DNA of 64,000 nt, taken from assembly GCF_020171315.1 (NCBI RefSeq), contig NZ_JAIUZP010000012.1, positions 62,001-126,000 on the forward strand, read 5' to 3'. This DNA is from Pseudooceanicola nanhaiensis (GTDB lineage Bacteria > Pseudomonadota > Alphaproteobacteria > Rhodobacterales > Rhodobacteraceae). A program made the position numbers and the translations under genes. Each line of letters begins with the position of its first letter. The first letter of the stretch is position 1. This document shows positions 18,242 to 26,664 of the stretch, in pieces. Below the pieces are notes generated by a model, which saw nothing but the letters and a program-made list of their open reading frames with translations, did not search any database and was not told the origin of the DNA.

Positions 18242-19492
18242 ATGCCAGCCCCCGGTGAGAATTTCAGGATCAATGCTGACAGGCTGTGGGACAGCCTCAT
18301 GGAGATGGCGAAGATCGGCCCCGGTGTCGCGGGCGGCAACAACCGCCAGACCCTGACCGACGAGGATGCCGAGGGCCGTGCCCTGTTCCAGAAATGGTGC
18401 GAGGACGCAGGCTGCACCATGGGTGTCGACAAGATGGGCACCATGTTCATGACGCGTCCGGGCACCGACCCCGACGCGCTGCCGGTCTACGTGGGCAGCC
18501 ACCTCGACACCCAGCCCACGGGCGGGAAATACGATGGCGTTCTGGGGGTGCTGGCCGCACTGGAACTGGTGCGCACGCTCAACGACATGGAAGTCCAGAC
18601 CAAGCATCCGATCGTCATCACCAACTGGGCGAACGAGGAAGGCGCGCGTTTCGCCCCGGCGATGATGGCCTCGGGCGTTTTCGCGGGCGAGATCGACATG
18701 GACTATGCCTATGGCCGCACCGACCTCGAAGGCGCGTCCTACGGGGATGAGCTGGAGCGCATCGGCTGGGTCGGTGACGAAGAGGTCGGCGCGCGCAAGA
18801 TGCACGCCTACTTCGAATACCACATCGAACAGGGCCCGATCCTCGAGGCCGAGGAGAAATCCATCGGTGTCGTGACCCACTGCCAGGGCCTCTGGTGGCT
18901 GGAATTCACCCTGACCGGGAAAGAGGCGCACACCGGCTCGACCCCGATGGAGATGCGGGTGAACGCGGGCCTCGCCATGGGGCGGATCCTCGAGATGGTG
19001 CAGGAGGTGGCGATGGCCGCCCAGCCCGGCGCCGTGGGCGGTGTCGGCCAGATGAAATTCACCCCGAACTCGCGCAACGTGCTGCCGGGCAAGGTGGTCT
19101 TCACCGTCGATATCCGCACCCCCGATCAGGCCAAGCTGGACCGGATGCGGGCCGAGATCGAGACCCGCGGGGCGGCGATCTGCGAAGAACTGGGCGTGGG
19201 CTGCGCGATCGAGCCGGTCGGGCATTTCGACCCGGTGACCTTCGCGCCGGAACTGGTGGGCCGCGTGCGCAGCGCCGCCGAGACGCTGGGCTATAGCCAC
19301 ATGGATATCATCTCGGGCGCGGGGCACGATGCCTGCTGGGCCGCCAAGGTGGCACCGGCGACGATGATCATGTGCCCCTGCGTGGGCGGGCTCAGCCACA
19401 ACGAGGCCGAGGAGATCAGCAAGGACTGGGCCGCGGCGGGCGCCGACGTGCTGCTGCACGCGGTGGTCGAGACGGCGGAGATCACCGCCTGA
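18242..19492 (+). CDS. Zn-dependent amidohydrolase, beta-ureidopropionase / N-carbamoyl amino acid hydrolase type
   Basis: A 416-residue M20-type hydrolase. Metal ligands fit H87 and D98 (VGSHLDTQPTGGKYDG), E132/E133 (NWANEEGARF), a His in EYHIEQGP and the C-terminal GAGHDA. In context it would open N-carbamoyl-beta-alanine (or its methyl form) to beta-alanine, CO2 and ammonia, the last step of reductive pyrimidine breakdown. ATG 18242 starts a normal N-terminus and is preceded by GGAAGGAC; the upstream frame extension crosses the operator and is rejected. First gene of the RutR-controlled operon. Confidence 0.9.
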   Translation: MPAPGENFRINADRLWDSLMEMAKIGPGVAGGNNRQTLTDEDAEGRALFQKWCEDAGCTMGVDKMGTMFMTRPGTDPDALPVYVGSHLDTQPTGGKYDGVLGVLAALELVRTLNDMEVQTKHPIVITNWANEEGARFAPAMMASGVFAGEIDMDYAYGRTDLEGASYGDELERIGWVGDEEVGARKMHAYFEYHIEQGPILEAEEKSIGVVTHCQGLWWLEFTLTGKEAHTGSTPMEMRVNAGLAMGRILEMVQEVAMAAQPGAVGGVGQMKFTPNSRNVLPGKVVFTVDIRTPDQAKLDRMRAEIETRGAAICEELGVGCAIEPVGHFDPVTFAPELVGRVRSAAETLGYSHMDIISGAGHDACWAAKVAPATMIMCPCVGGLSHNEAEEISKDWAAAGADVLLHAVVETAEITA

Positions 19493-19504
19493 GGGAACGG
19501 GGGA

Positions 19505-19570
19505 GGGGGCTCTGCCCCCGCCGCCTGACGGCGGCCCCCCGGGATATTTGGAGCAAGAAAATGGGAGGGG
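19505..19570. repeat. Intergenic hairpins plus one copy of a dispersed GATATTTG...GCAAGAAAATG repeat
   Basis: Between the hydrolase and dihydropyrimidinase genes lie two perfect hairpins (GGGGGC/GCCCCC at 19505-19519 and GCCGCC/GGCGGC at 19520-19535), then GGGATATTTGGAGCAAGAAA ATGG from 19541. The latter resembles both arms of the inverted repeat at 32085-32186, so it is a dispersed element. Confidence 0.75.
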
Positions 19571-19605
19571 CCCGCGTGCCCTGACCCCAGCGTGGGAGAG
19601 ATGTG

Positions 19606-21066
19606 ATGAGCAAGGTGATCAAGGGCGGTATCGTCCTGACCGCGGACCGGCAGCGCGCAGCGGATGTGCTGATCGAGGGCGAGACCATCAAGGAGATCGG
19701 CGAGGACCTGAAGGGCGATGAATATATCGACGCCTCGGGCGCCTATGTGATTCCGGGCGGGATCGACCCGCATACGCACCTCGAGATGCCCTTCATGGGC
19801 ACCACGGCGGCGGAGACCTTCGAGACCGGCACCTGGGCCGCTGCCGTGGGCGGGACCACGATGCTGATCGACTTCTGCCTGCCGGGCGAGGACGGCTCGA
19901 TCAAGAACGCGATCCAGGAGTGGCACCGCAAGTCGGCACCGCAGATCTGTTCCGACATCGGCTATCACATGGCGATCACCGGCTGGAACGAACAGATATT
20001 TGCCGAGATGAAGGATGCCGTGGACGCGGGCGTGAACTCCTTCAAGCACTTCATGGCCTACAAGGGCGCGCTGATGATCGAGGACGACGAGATGTTCGCC
20101 TCCTTCGCGCGCTGCAAGGAGCTGGGCGCGCTGCCCATGGTCCATGCCGAGAACGGCGACCTCGTGGACCTGATGCAGAAGAAGTTCCTTGCCGAGGGCA
20201 AGACCGGGCCGGAATGGCATGCCCGCTCGCGTCCCGCCGAGTTCGAAGGCGAGGCCGCGAACCGCGCGATCACCATCGCCGATGCCGCGGGCGTGCCGCT
20301 TTATATCGTGCATGTCTCCTGCGAGCAGGCGCATGAGGCGATCCGGCGTGCGCGCCAGAAGGGGATGCGCGTCTACGGCGAGCCGCTGGCGCAGTTCCTG
20401 ACGCTGGATGACGACGAGTATCTGAGCGAAGACTGGTTGCATTCCGCCCGCCGGGTGATGTCGCCGCCGTTCCGCGGCAAGGAACATCAGGACGGTCTCT
20501 GGGCGGGTCTCCAGTCGGGCTCGCTCCAGGTGGTCGCCACCGACCACGCGGCCTTCTCCTCGAAGCAGAAGATGATGGGGCTCGACGATTTCACCAAGAT
20601 CCCCAATGGCACCAACGGGCTGGAGGAGCGCCTCGCCGTGCTCTGGACCCGCGGCGTGGAGACCGGCCGCCTGACGCCCGAGGAATTCGTTGCCGTCACC
20701 TCGACCAACGTGGCGAAGATCCTGAACATCTATCCCAAGAAGGGCGCGATCGTCGAAGGCGCGGATGCGGACATCGTGGTCTGGGATCCGAAGATCACCA
20801 AGACGATCTCGGCCTCGAACCACCATTCGATCCTCGATTACAACGTCTTCGAGGGCATGGAAGTCACGGCGCAGGCGCGGTTCACCCTCTCGCGCGGCGA
20901 AGTGATCTGGGCCTGGGGCCAGAACTCGCAGCCGCAGCCGGGCCGGGGCCGTTTCGTGCCGCGTCCGGCCTTCCCCTCGGCGCACAAGGCGCTGTCGAAG
21001 TGGAAGGAGCTGAACTCGCCCCGCTCGGTGAAGCGCGACCCGATGAACATCCCGGCCGGTATCTGA
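19606..21066 (+). CDS. hydA: Dihydropyrimidinase (hydantoinase)
   Basis: A 486-residue cyclic amidohydrolase opening dihydrouracil/dihydrothymine. Binuclear metal site: HxH at H56/H58 (GGIDPHTHLEMP), probable carboxylated Lys K153 in FMAYKGALM, H180 (MVHAENGDL), a later His in YIVHVSCEQ and the Asp in VVATDHAAF. ATG 19606 has GGGAGAG 6 nt upstream; the GTG at 19603 directly before it is less likely. It follows the ureidopropionase-type gene by 113 nt containing a repeat, and precedes an ABC importer in the same direction. Confidence 0.94.
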   Translation: MSKVIKGGIVLTADRQRAADVLIEGETIKEIGEDLKGDEYIDASGAYVIPGGIDPHTHLEMPFMGTTAAETFETGTWAAAVGGTTMLIDFCLPGEDGSIKNAIQEWHRKSAPQICSDIGYHMAITGWNEQIFAEMKDAVDAGVNSFKHFMAYKGALMIEDDEMFASFARCKELGALPMVHAENGDLVDLMQKKFLAEGKTGPEWHARSRPAEFEGEAANRAITIADAAGVPLYIVHVSCEQAHEAIRRARQKGMRVYGEPLAQFLTLDDDEYLSEDWLHSARRVMSPPFRGKEHQDGLWAGLQSGSLQVVATDHAAFSSKQKMMGLDDFTKIPNGTNGLEERLAVLWTRGVETGRLTPEEFVAVTSTNVAKILNIYPKKGAIVEGADADIVVWDPKITKTISASNHHSILDYNVFEGMEVTAQARFTLSRGEVIWAWGQNSQPQPGRGRFVPRPAFPSAHKALSKWKELNSPRSVKRDPMNIPAGI

Positions 21067-21085
21067 GCCGGACGCAGTGCAATAT

Positions 21086-21109
21086 CCGGGTCCGCCTGCG
21101 CGGGCCCGG
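21086..21109 (+). other. Intra-operon hairpin before the ABC importer genes
   Basis: A 10-bp stem (CCGGGTCCGC with GCGGGCCCGG, one G-T pair, loop CTGC) lies 20 nt after the dihydropyrimidinase stop. There is no T tract, so it is more likely an mRNA-stability or processing element than a full terminator. Confidence 0.6.
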
Positions 21110-21163
21110 CAAGAACCGACCGGCCAGACTCGCAGGGGCATTGCCGGCACAAGGGAGACGGGC

Positions 21164-21946
21164 GTGAGCCAAGCCACTGTCATAGAAGCAAAACATCTCG
21201 ACCTGACGTTCCAGACCGCCGATGGGCCGGTGCAGGCGCTGCGGGACGTGAACCTCTCCATCGCGCAGGGGGATTTCGTCAGTTTCATCGGGCCCTCGGG
21301 CTGCGGCAAGACCACCTTCCTGCGCTGCGTGGCAGCGCTGGAGACGCCTACCGGCGGGACCCTGACGGTGAACGGGATGACCCCGGACGAGGCGCGGCGC
21401 AAGCGCGCCTACGGCTATGTGTTCCAGGCCGCGGGCCTCTACCCGTGGCGGACCATCGCCAAGAACATCAAGTTGCCGCTGGAGATCATGGGCTTCTCGA
21501 AGGCCGAACAGGAGGAGCGCGTGGCGCGTGTCCTCGACCTCGTGGACCTCTCGGGGTTCGGCGGCAAGTTTCCGTGGCAGCTGTCGGGCGGGATGCAGCA
21601 GCGGGCCTCGATCGCCCGGGCACTGGCCTTCGACGCCGACCTCCTGCTGATGGACGAACCTTTCGGCGCGCTGGACGAGATCGTCCGCGATCACCTCAAC
21701 GAGGAGTTGCTGAAGCTCTGGGCCCGCACCGGCAAGACCATCGGCTTCGTCACCCATTCGATCCCCGAGGCGGTCTATCTCTCGACCAAGATCGTGGTCA
21801 TGTCGCCGCGCCCGGGCCGGATCACCGACGTGATCGAGAGCCCGCTGCCGAAGGAGCGCCCGCTCGACATCCGCGACACGCCGGAATTCCTCGAAATCGC
21901 CCACCGCGTCCGCGAGGGCCTGCGCGCGGGGCATGCCTATGACTAA
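21164..21946 (+). CDS. ABC transporter ATP-binding protein (nitrate/sulfonate/taurine class)
   Basis: A 260-residue ATPase with Walker A GPSGCGKTT, Q-loop FQAAGLYPW, signature LSGGMQQRASIARAL, Walker B LLLMDEPFGALDE and an H-loop in FVTHSIPEA. This class energises importers with NMT1/THI5-like binding proteins, such as the one at the end of this operon. The GTG at 21164 is chosen because AAGGGAG precedes it; the upstream frame has no good start. Probable substrates are pyrimidines or hydantoin-like compounds, judged from operon context. Confidence 0.9.
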   Translation: MSQATVIEAKHLDLTFQTADGPVQALRDVNLSIAQGDFVSFIGPSGCGKTTFLRCVAALETPTGGTLTVNGMTPDEARRKRAYGYVFQAAGLYPWRTIAKNIKLPLEIMGFSKAEQEERVARVLDLVDLSGFGGKFPWQLSGGMQQRASIARALAFDADLLLMDEPFGALDEIVRDHLNEELLKLWARTGKTIGFVTHSIPEAVYLSTKIVVMSPRPGRITDVIESPLPKERPLDIRDTPEFLEIAHRVREGLRAGHAYD

Positions 21947-22015
21947 GCAGGCTGTCATGTCACCTCCGGGCCGCCCTGCGGCGTGCCTGCGTGTCGCCGG
22001 GATGGAGGGCCGCTG

Positions 22016-22933
22016 ATGCGCTCCATCGTTCCCGTTCTCACCGTCGTGGCGGTGATCATCGCGCTCTGGTACGCGGCCTGCGTGCCGATGAACATCAAGT
22101 TTGCACTGACCATGGCCGAGCGTGAGGGCGCCGTCATCGAACCTGAGGGGGCCGCCGCGCGGCGTGACCTCTCGGCCATCGGGCTGGCGCTGCGCAACCC
22201 GGATCAATGGGGCGACACGCTGGCACAGGACAAGCCGCGGCTGCCCGCCCCGCACCAGGTGCTGGTGGAGCTTTATGATACGGTGATCGACAAGAAGATC
22301 ACCTCTAAGCGCAGCCTTGTCTTCCACGGCTGGATCACGCTGTCGGCCACGCTGCTGGGCTTTGCCATCGGCACGGTCGGGGGCATCGTGCTGGCGGTGG
22401 GTATCGTGCACAGCCGGGCGATGGACATGTCCGTCATGCCCTGGGCTATTGCCAGCCAGACCATCCCGATCCTCGCCATCGCGCCGATGATCATCGTGGT
22501 GCTGAACTCCGTCGGCGTGCAGGGGCTGCTGCCCAAGGCGCTGATCTCGGCCTACCTGTCGTTCTTCCCGGTGGTCGTGGGCATGGTTAAGGGGCTGCGC
22601 AGCCCGGACCAGATGCAGCTCGATCTGCTCAAGACCTATTCCGCCAGCAAGGGCGAGGTGTTCTGGAAACTGCGGCTGCCGGCCTCGGTGCCCTATTTCT
22701 TTGCCTCGCTGAAGATCGGCATCGCGGCCAGCCTCGTGGGTGCCATCGTGGGCGAACTGCCCACCGGCGCGGTGCGGGGCCTCGGTGCGCGACTGCTGAC
22801 GGGCAGCTACTACGGGCAGACGATCCAGATCTGGTCGGCGCTTTTTGCGACTGCGATCCTCGCGGCGCTGCTGGTGGCGGTGATCTCGGGCCTTGAGCGC
22901 GGCACGCTGAAGCGGATGGGGCTGGGCCGATGA
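22016..22933 (+). CDS. ABC transporter permease
   Basis: Inner membrane permease of 305 residues (binding-protein-dependent, SsuC/TauC class). An N-terminal membrane segment is followed by a periplasmic region and a C-terminal five-helix core with the EAA-type loop (TYSASKGEVFWKLRLPASVP). ATG 22016 has GGAGGG about 6 nt upstream. The stop overlaps the next permease (ATGA). The two permeases are probably a heterodimer. Confidence 0.88.
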   Translation: MRSIVPVLTVVAVIIALWYAACVPMNIKFALTMAEREGAVIEPEGAAARRDLSAIGLALRNPDQWGDTLAQDKPRLPAPHQVLVELYDTVIDKKITSKRSLVFHGWITLSATLLGFAIGTVGGIVLAVGIVHSRAMDMSVMPWAIASQTIPILAIAPMIIVVLNSVGVQGLLPKALISAYLSFFPVVVGMVKGLRSPDQMQLDLLKTYSASKGEVFWKLRLPASVPYFFASLKIGIAASLVGAIVGELPTGAVRGLGARLLTGSYYGQTIQIWSALFATAILAALLVAVISGLERGTLKRMGLGR

Positions 22934-23775
22934 CACTTGTGATTGCTGCCTTCCTCCTCTGGGCGCTTGCCTGGGCGCTGAACGTGAAACTGGCCAACGG
23001 CCCGGGCGCGCAGAGCGCGGGCGTGCGGCTGGCCGTGCCGGTGATCTTCGGGCTGACCCTGCTGGCGGTCTGGGAACTGCTGGTGCGGGGCCTCGACATC
23101 CCGCTGGTGATCCTGCCTGCGCCCAGTGTCATCGCCGCCCGGTTCCTGAGCGAGATCCCGACACTCTGGGCCGATTTCGTGCAGACCTTCGTGAAGGGCG
23201 CGCTCTCGGGCTATGTCATCGGCTGCCTTGCGGCCTTTGCCACCGCGATCCTCGTGGACCGCAGCGATTTCCTGCGCCGGGGGCTGCTGCCTGTGGGCTC
23301 CTTCGTGGCGGCGCTGCCGATCGTGGGCACCGCGCCGATCCTCGTGATGTGGTACGGCTTCGACTGGCAGTCCAAGGCGGCGGTGGTCGTCGTCATGGTC
23401 TTCTTCCCGATGCTGGTGAACATCGTCGCCGGGCTGAACGAGACCTCTGCCATGCAGCGCGACCTGATGAAGACCTATGCCGCCTCCTACTGGCAGGGCT
23501 TCTTCAAGCTGCGCCTGCCGGCGGCCATGCCCTTCCTGTTCAACGGGCTGAAAATCTCATCGACGCTGGCGCTGATCGGCGCCATCGTGGCGGAATTCTT
23601 CGGATCTCCCATTGTGGGGATGGGCTTCCGCATCTCAACATCCGTGGGGCAGCTCGCGCTCGACATGGTCTGGGCCGAGATCGTGGTGGCCGCCATTGCC
23701 GGCTCTGCCTTCTACGGGACCGTGGCCCTGATCGAGAAAAGGGTCACCTTCTGGCATCCCTCGCAAAGAGGGTAA
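22930..23775 (+). CDS. ABC transporter permease
   Basis: Second permease (281 residues) of the pyrimidine-operon importer. The EAA loop reads TYAASYWQGFFKLRLPAAMP and the C-terminal helices follow. It overlaps the previous gene by four bases. A perfect hairpin stands between its stop and the binding-protein gene, so the binding protein may be expressed at a different level. Confidence 0.88.
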   Translation: MTLVIAAFLLWALAWALNVKLANGPGAQSAGVRLAVPVIFGLTLLAVWELLVRGLDIPLVILPAPSVIAARFLSEIPTLWADFVQTFVKGALSGYVIGCLAAFATAILVDRSDFLRRGLLPVGSFVAALPIVGTAPILVMWYGFDWQSKAAVVVVMVFFPMLVNIVAGLNETSAMQRDLMKTYAASYWQGFFKLRLPAAMPFLFNGLKISSTLALIGAIVAEFFGSPIVGMGFRISTSVGQLALDMVWAEIVVAAIAGSAFYGTVALIEKRVTFWHPSQRG

Positions 23776-23780
23776 CGACA

Positions 23781-23796
23781 CCCCGCAAGAGCGGGG
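23781..23796 (+). other. Hairpin between permease and binding-protein genes
   Basis: Perfect stem CCCCGC / GCGGGG with loop AAGA, 5 nt after the permease stop and 24 nt before the binding-protein start, without a T tract. Such elements can protect downstream binding-protein mRNA from 3'-5' decay of the upstream part or impede read-through; which applies is unknown. Confidence 0.6.
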
Positions 23797-23820
23797 GACT
23801 AGACCAAACATGGGAGTAAC

Positions 23821-24813
23821 ATGATGAAGACGTTTCTGACTGGTGCCGCGACGGCGCTCGCCCTGGCCGCGCCGGGCATGGCCTTCGCCGCCGACGAGGT
23901 GAAACTGCAACTGCAGTGGGTCACCCAGGCCCAGTTCGCAGGCTATTACGTGGCGCTGGAGAAGGGCTATTACGAAGAGGAAGACCTCGACGTGACGATC
24001 CTGCCCGGCGGCCCCGACATCGCACCGCCGCAGGTGCTGGCAGGCGGCGGCGCCGACGTGATGCTGAACTGGATGCCCTCGGCCCTGGCGGCCCGTGAAA
24101 AGGGCCTGCCGGTGGTGAACATCGCGCAGCCGTTCAAATCCTCCGGCCTGATGCTGACCTGCTGGAAGGACACCGGCATCACCGGCCCGCAGGACTTCAA
24201 GGGCAAGACCATCGGCGTCTGGTTCTTCGGCAACGAATACCCCTTCCTGTCGTGGATGAGCCAGGAAGGCATCTCGACCGACGGCGGCGACGATGGTGTG
24301 ACCGTGCTGAAGCAGGGCTTCAACGTCGATCCGCTGATCCAGCGTCAGGCGGACTGCATCTCGACCATGACCTACAACGAGTACGGTCAGGTTCTGGATG
24401 CGGGCGTCTCCGAGGATGAACTGGTGACCTTCAAGTACGAAGATCAGGGCGTCGCCACGCTGGAAGACGGCATGTACGTGCTGGAAGAGAACCTCGCGGA
24501 CCCTGCCTTCAAGGACAAGATGGTCCGCTTCGTGCGCGCCTCCATGAAGGGCTGGAAATGGGCCGAGGAGAACCCGACCGACGCGGCAGAGATCGTGCTC
24601 GAATATGACGAGACCGGCGCCCAGACCGAGGCCCACCAGGTCCGGATGATGGGTGAGATCGCCAAGCTGACCGCGGGCTCCACCGGCGCGCTGGACGTGG
24701 ACGACTACCAGCGGACCGTCGACACGCTGCTGGCGGGCGGCTCGGACCCGGTCATCTCGAAGGCTCCGGAGGGCGCCTACACGCTCGACATCACCGACGA
24801 AGCGCTGAAGTAA
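23821..24813 (+). CDS. ABC transporter substrate-binding protein, NMT1/THI5-like
   Basis: A 330-residue periplasmic binding protein. A signal peptide covers about residues 1-24 (ending GMAFAA-DE). The mature protein starts KLQLQWVTQAQFAGYYVALEKG, the classic NMT1/THI5 opening, and contains the GGPDIAPPQVLAGGGADVML segment that lines the ligand pocket. This fold binds pyrimidine-like ligands in several systems, which fits its place after dihydropyrimidinase. A GGGAG site lies 5 nt before the ATG. Last gene of the operon; followed by a terminator. Confidence 0.9.
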   Translation: MMKTFLTGAATALALAAPGMAFAADEVKLQLQWVTQAQFAGYYVALEKGYYEEEDLDVTILPGGPDIAPPQVLAGGGADVMLNWMPSALAAREKGLPVVNIAQPFKSSGLMLTCWKDTGITGPQDFKGKTIGVWFFGNEYPFLSWMSQEGISTDGGDDGVTVLKQGFNVDPLIQRQADCISTMTYNEYGQVLDAGVSEDELVTFKYEDQGVATLEDGMYVLEENLADPAFKDKMVRFVRASMKGWKWAEENPTDAAEIVLEYDETGAQTEAHQVRMMGEIAKLTAGSTGALDVDDYQRTVDTLLAGGSDPVISKAPEGAYTLDITDEALK

Positions 24814-24840
24814 TCCGGTCTCGTCTAAGGGGCTGAGTGA

Positions 24841-24868
24841 ACGGGCCGGGGCATTCCCGGCCCGTTTT
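24841..24868 (+). terminator. Terminator of the pyrimidine operon
   Basis: Perfect 10-bp stem ACGGGCCGGG / CCCGGCCCGT, loop GCATT, followed by TTT; 27 nt after the binding-protein stop. Confidence 0.9.
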
Positions 24869-25005
24869 GCATGTTAGGCGCGCAGCCCGTGCGTTGATGC
24901 CGAAGTGAGCCGTGTGCCTTGGCCCTGTCTCATTTTCGGGTCCCGGGACTGGATCGAAACCGACCGCCGCGCTACGCTGCCTCAGGTTTTGCGAGGGAGG
25001 GGGCG

Positions 25006-25503
25006 ATGGTTTCACGCCGGTGGATAATGGTGGCGGCTGCCGCGTTGGCCTGTGTCGGGGTCACGGGATGCAGCGGATCGGGGCCGTCCCGGATGGCCCC
25101 GGACAGCCGGTTGATCCTGACCCGCCACGCCGACCGGCTGGGGGACGAACTGACCGCGGAGGGCCAGGCCCGGGCCCGGGCGCTGGTTCCCGCGTTGCAG
25201 GGGGTTCCGGTCGATGCGATCTATACCCCCGGCATCCACCGCAATGAACAGACAGCCGCGCCGCTGGCGGCGGCCCGTGGGCTGACGCTTCAGACGCTCG
25301 GGGTCGAGAACCCGACCGCGGATCTTGTTCGGCAGGGTGCCGGCAAGAGCGTGGTCTGGGTCGGCAACAAGAACAACCTCACCGCGATCTGGGAGAGCCT
25401 TGGCCTGCCCGCGCCCGCGCCGGTGGAGTACGGCGACCTCGCGATCGTCGAGACCGACGCACAGGCCCGGATGACGATCAAGCGCCGGACGGTGGCGCCA
25501 TGA
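25006..25503 (+). CDS. Histidine-phosphatase-like lipoprotein, probably catalytically altered
   Basis: A 165-residue envelope protein. The signal sequence ends in a lipobox-like VTGC (Cys20), so it is probably lipid-anchored. The phosphoglycerate-mutase-like fold is indicated by the first catalytic motif LTRHADRLGDELTAEGQARA and by YTPGIHRNEQTAAPLA. The second catalytic His, usually in a VGHSN motif, is replaced: the sequence reads VVWVGNKNN. A phosphoenzyme can still form on the first His, but turnover may be lost. ATG 25006 has GAGGGAGGGG upstream. It stands alone after the terminator. Confidence 0.75.
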   Translation: MVSRRWIMVAAAALACVGVTGCSGSGPSRMAPDSRLILTRHADRLGDELTAEGQARARALVPALQGVPVDAIYTPGIHRNEQTAAPLAAARGLTLQTLGVENPTADLVRQGAGKSVVWVGNKNNLTAIWESLGLPAPAPVEYGDLAIVETDAQARMTIKRRTVAP

Positions 25504-25585
25504 GGGCAGGGGGCGCCGAGGTGACGCATGGGAAGGGCGCATCGGGGTTCTTGCCCCGCCCCCGCGCCCGGCGTAACGCTGTGGC

Positions 25586-26398
25586 ATGAGACTTCTATTC
25601 CTGGGTGACGTAATGGGCCGGGCAGGCCGCGCGGCGGTGGTCGAAAGACTGCCGAAGCTGCGCGAGGACTGGCGGCTCGACTTCGTGGTGGTCAACGGCG
25701 AGAACGCCTCGAACGGGGCCGGGCTGACCGGGGACCACGCCAAGCTGCTTCTGGACGCGGGCGCCGACTGCCTGACGCTGGGCGATCATGCCTTCGACCA
25801 GAAGGACATGCTGCAGTACATCGAGAAGGAGCCGCGCATCATCCGGCCCCTGAACTACGCCAAGGGCGCACCGGGCAAGGGCTTCCGCGTCTTCGAGGCG
25901 CGGGGCGGACGCAAGGTGCTGGTGACGCAGGTGCTGGGGCAGGTCTTCATGAAGCGGCCCTTCGACGATCCTTTCTCGGCGATGGAGACGGTGTTGAAGA
26001 CCCACCCGCGCGGTGGGCTTGTGCAGGCCTCCATCGTGGATGTGCACTGCGAGGCGACCTCCGAGAAGATGGCGATGGGCCACTACTGCGACGGCAAGGC
26101 GAGCCTCGTGGTGGGCACCCATACACACGTACCGACGGCGGACGCGCAGATCCTGCCCGGCGGCACGGCGCTGCTGTCCGACGCGGGCATGTGCGGCGAT
26201 TACGACAGCGTCATCGGGATGGAGAAGGCAGAGCCCCTGCGCCGCTTCATCACCGGCATGCCCAAGTCCCGCTTCACCCCCGCCGCGGGCGAGGCGACCC
26301 TTTCGGGCGTCTATGTCGAGACCGACGACCGGACCGGCCAGGCCACGCGCATCTGCATGGTGCGTCAGGGCGGACGGCTGGAACAATCGGGCCCCTGA
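25586..26398 (+). CDS. YmdB family metallophosphoesterase
   Basis: A 270-residue calcineurin-like phosphoesterase of the TIGR00282/YmdB type, known elsewhere to hydrolyse 2',3'-cyclic nucleotides. Metal-binding motifs are visible: FLGDVMGRAGR at the N-terminus, VVNGENASNGAGLT, LTLGDHAFDQ, and the C-terminal GTHTHVPTADAQI. The length is normal. It starts 82 nt after the histidine-phosphatase-like gene with no obvious terminator between, so co-transcription is possible. Confidence 0.9.
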   Translation: MRLLFLGDVMGRAGRAAVVERLPKLREDWRLDFVVVNGENASNGAGLTGDHAKLLLDAGADCLTLGDHAFDQKDMLQYIEKEPRIIRPLNYAKGAPGKGFRVFEARGGRKVLVTQVLGQVFMKRPFDDPFSAMETVLKTHPRGGLVQASIVDVHCEATSEKMAMGHYCDGKASLVVGTHTHVPTADAQILPGGTALLSDAGMCGDYDSVIGMEKAEPLRRFITGMPKSRFTPAAGEATLSGVYVETDDRTGQATRICMVRQGGRLEQSGP

Positions 26399-26664
26399 GG
26401 CGCCGGCCGGCATGGCAGCGGCGGCCCGCGGTGACTGTGACGCGCCGGTCGTGTCGCGGCGCGCCCGTGAGGCCGCCGGTTCGCGCCCCCTTCGGCAGGG
26501 ATCGCACCTGTCCGGCGCGGCAGGAGAGGGGGCGCCGTTCATCTGGGCGACCGTTGCGTGGTCCCCTCGCGGGAAGGTGCCGGTTGGCGATCAACCGAAA
26601 TGCCCGCTTGAAAATCGCCCCTCGTGAAACATAGAACCGGCAGGCGGGTTTCCGGAGCATTGCC

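Noticed and set aside
26399-26664. Possible gene between the YmdB-like gene and the SLC13 gene
   Set aside because: Frames here are Arg/Pro/Ala-rich continuations of shadows without ribosome sites; nothing recognisable.
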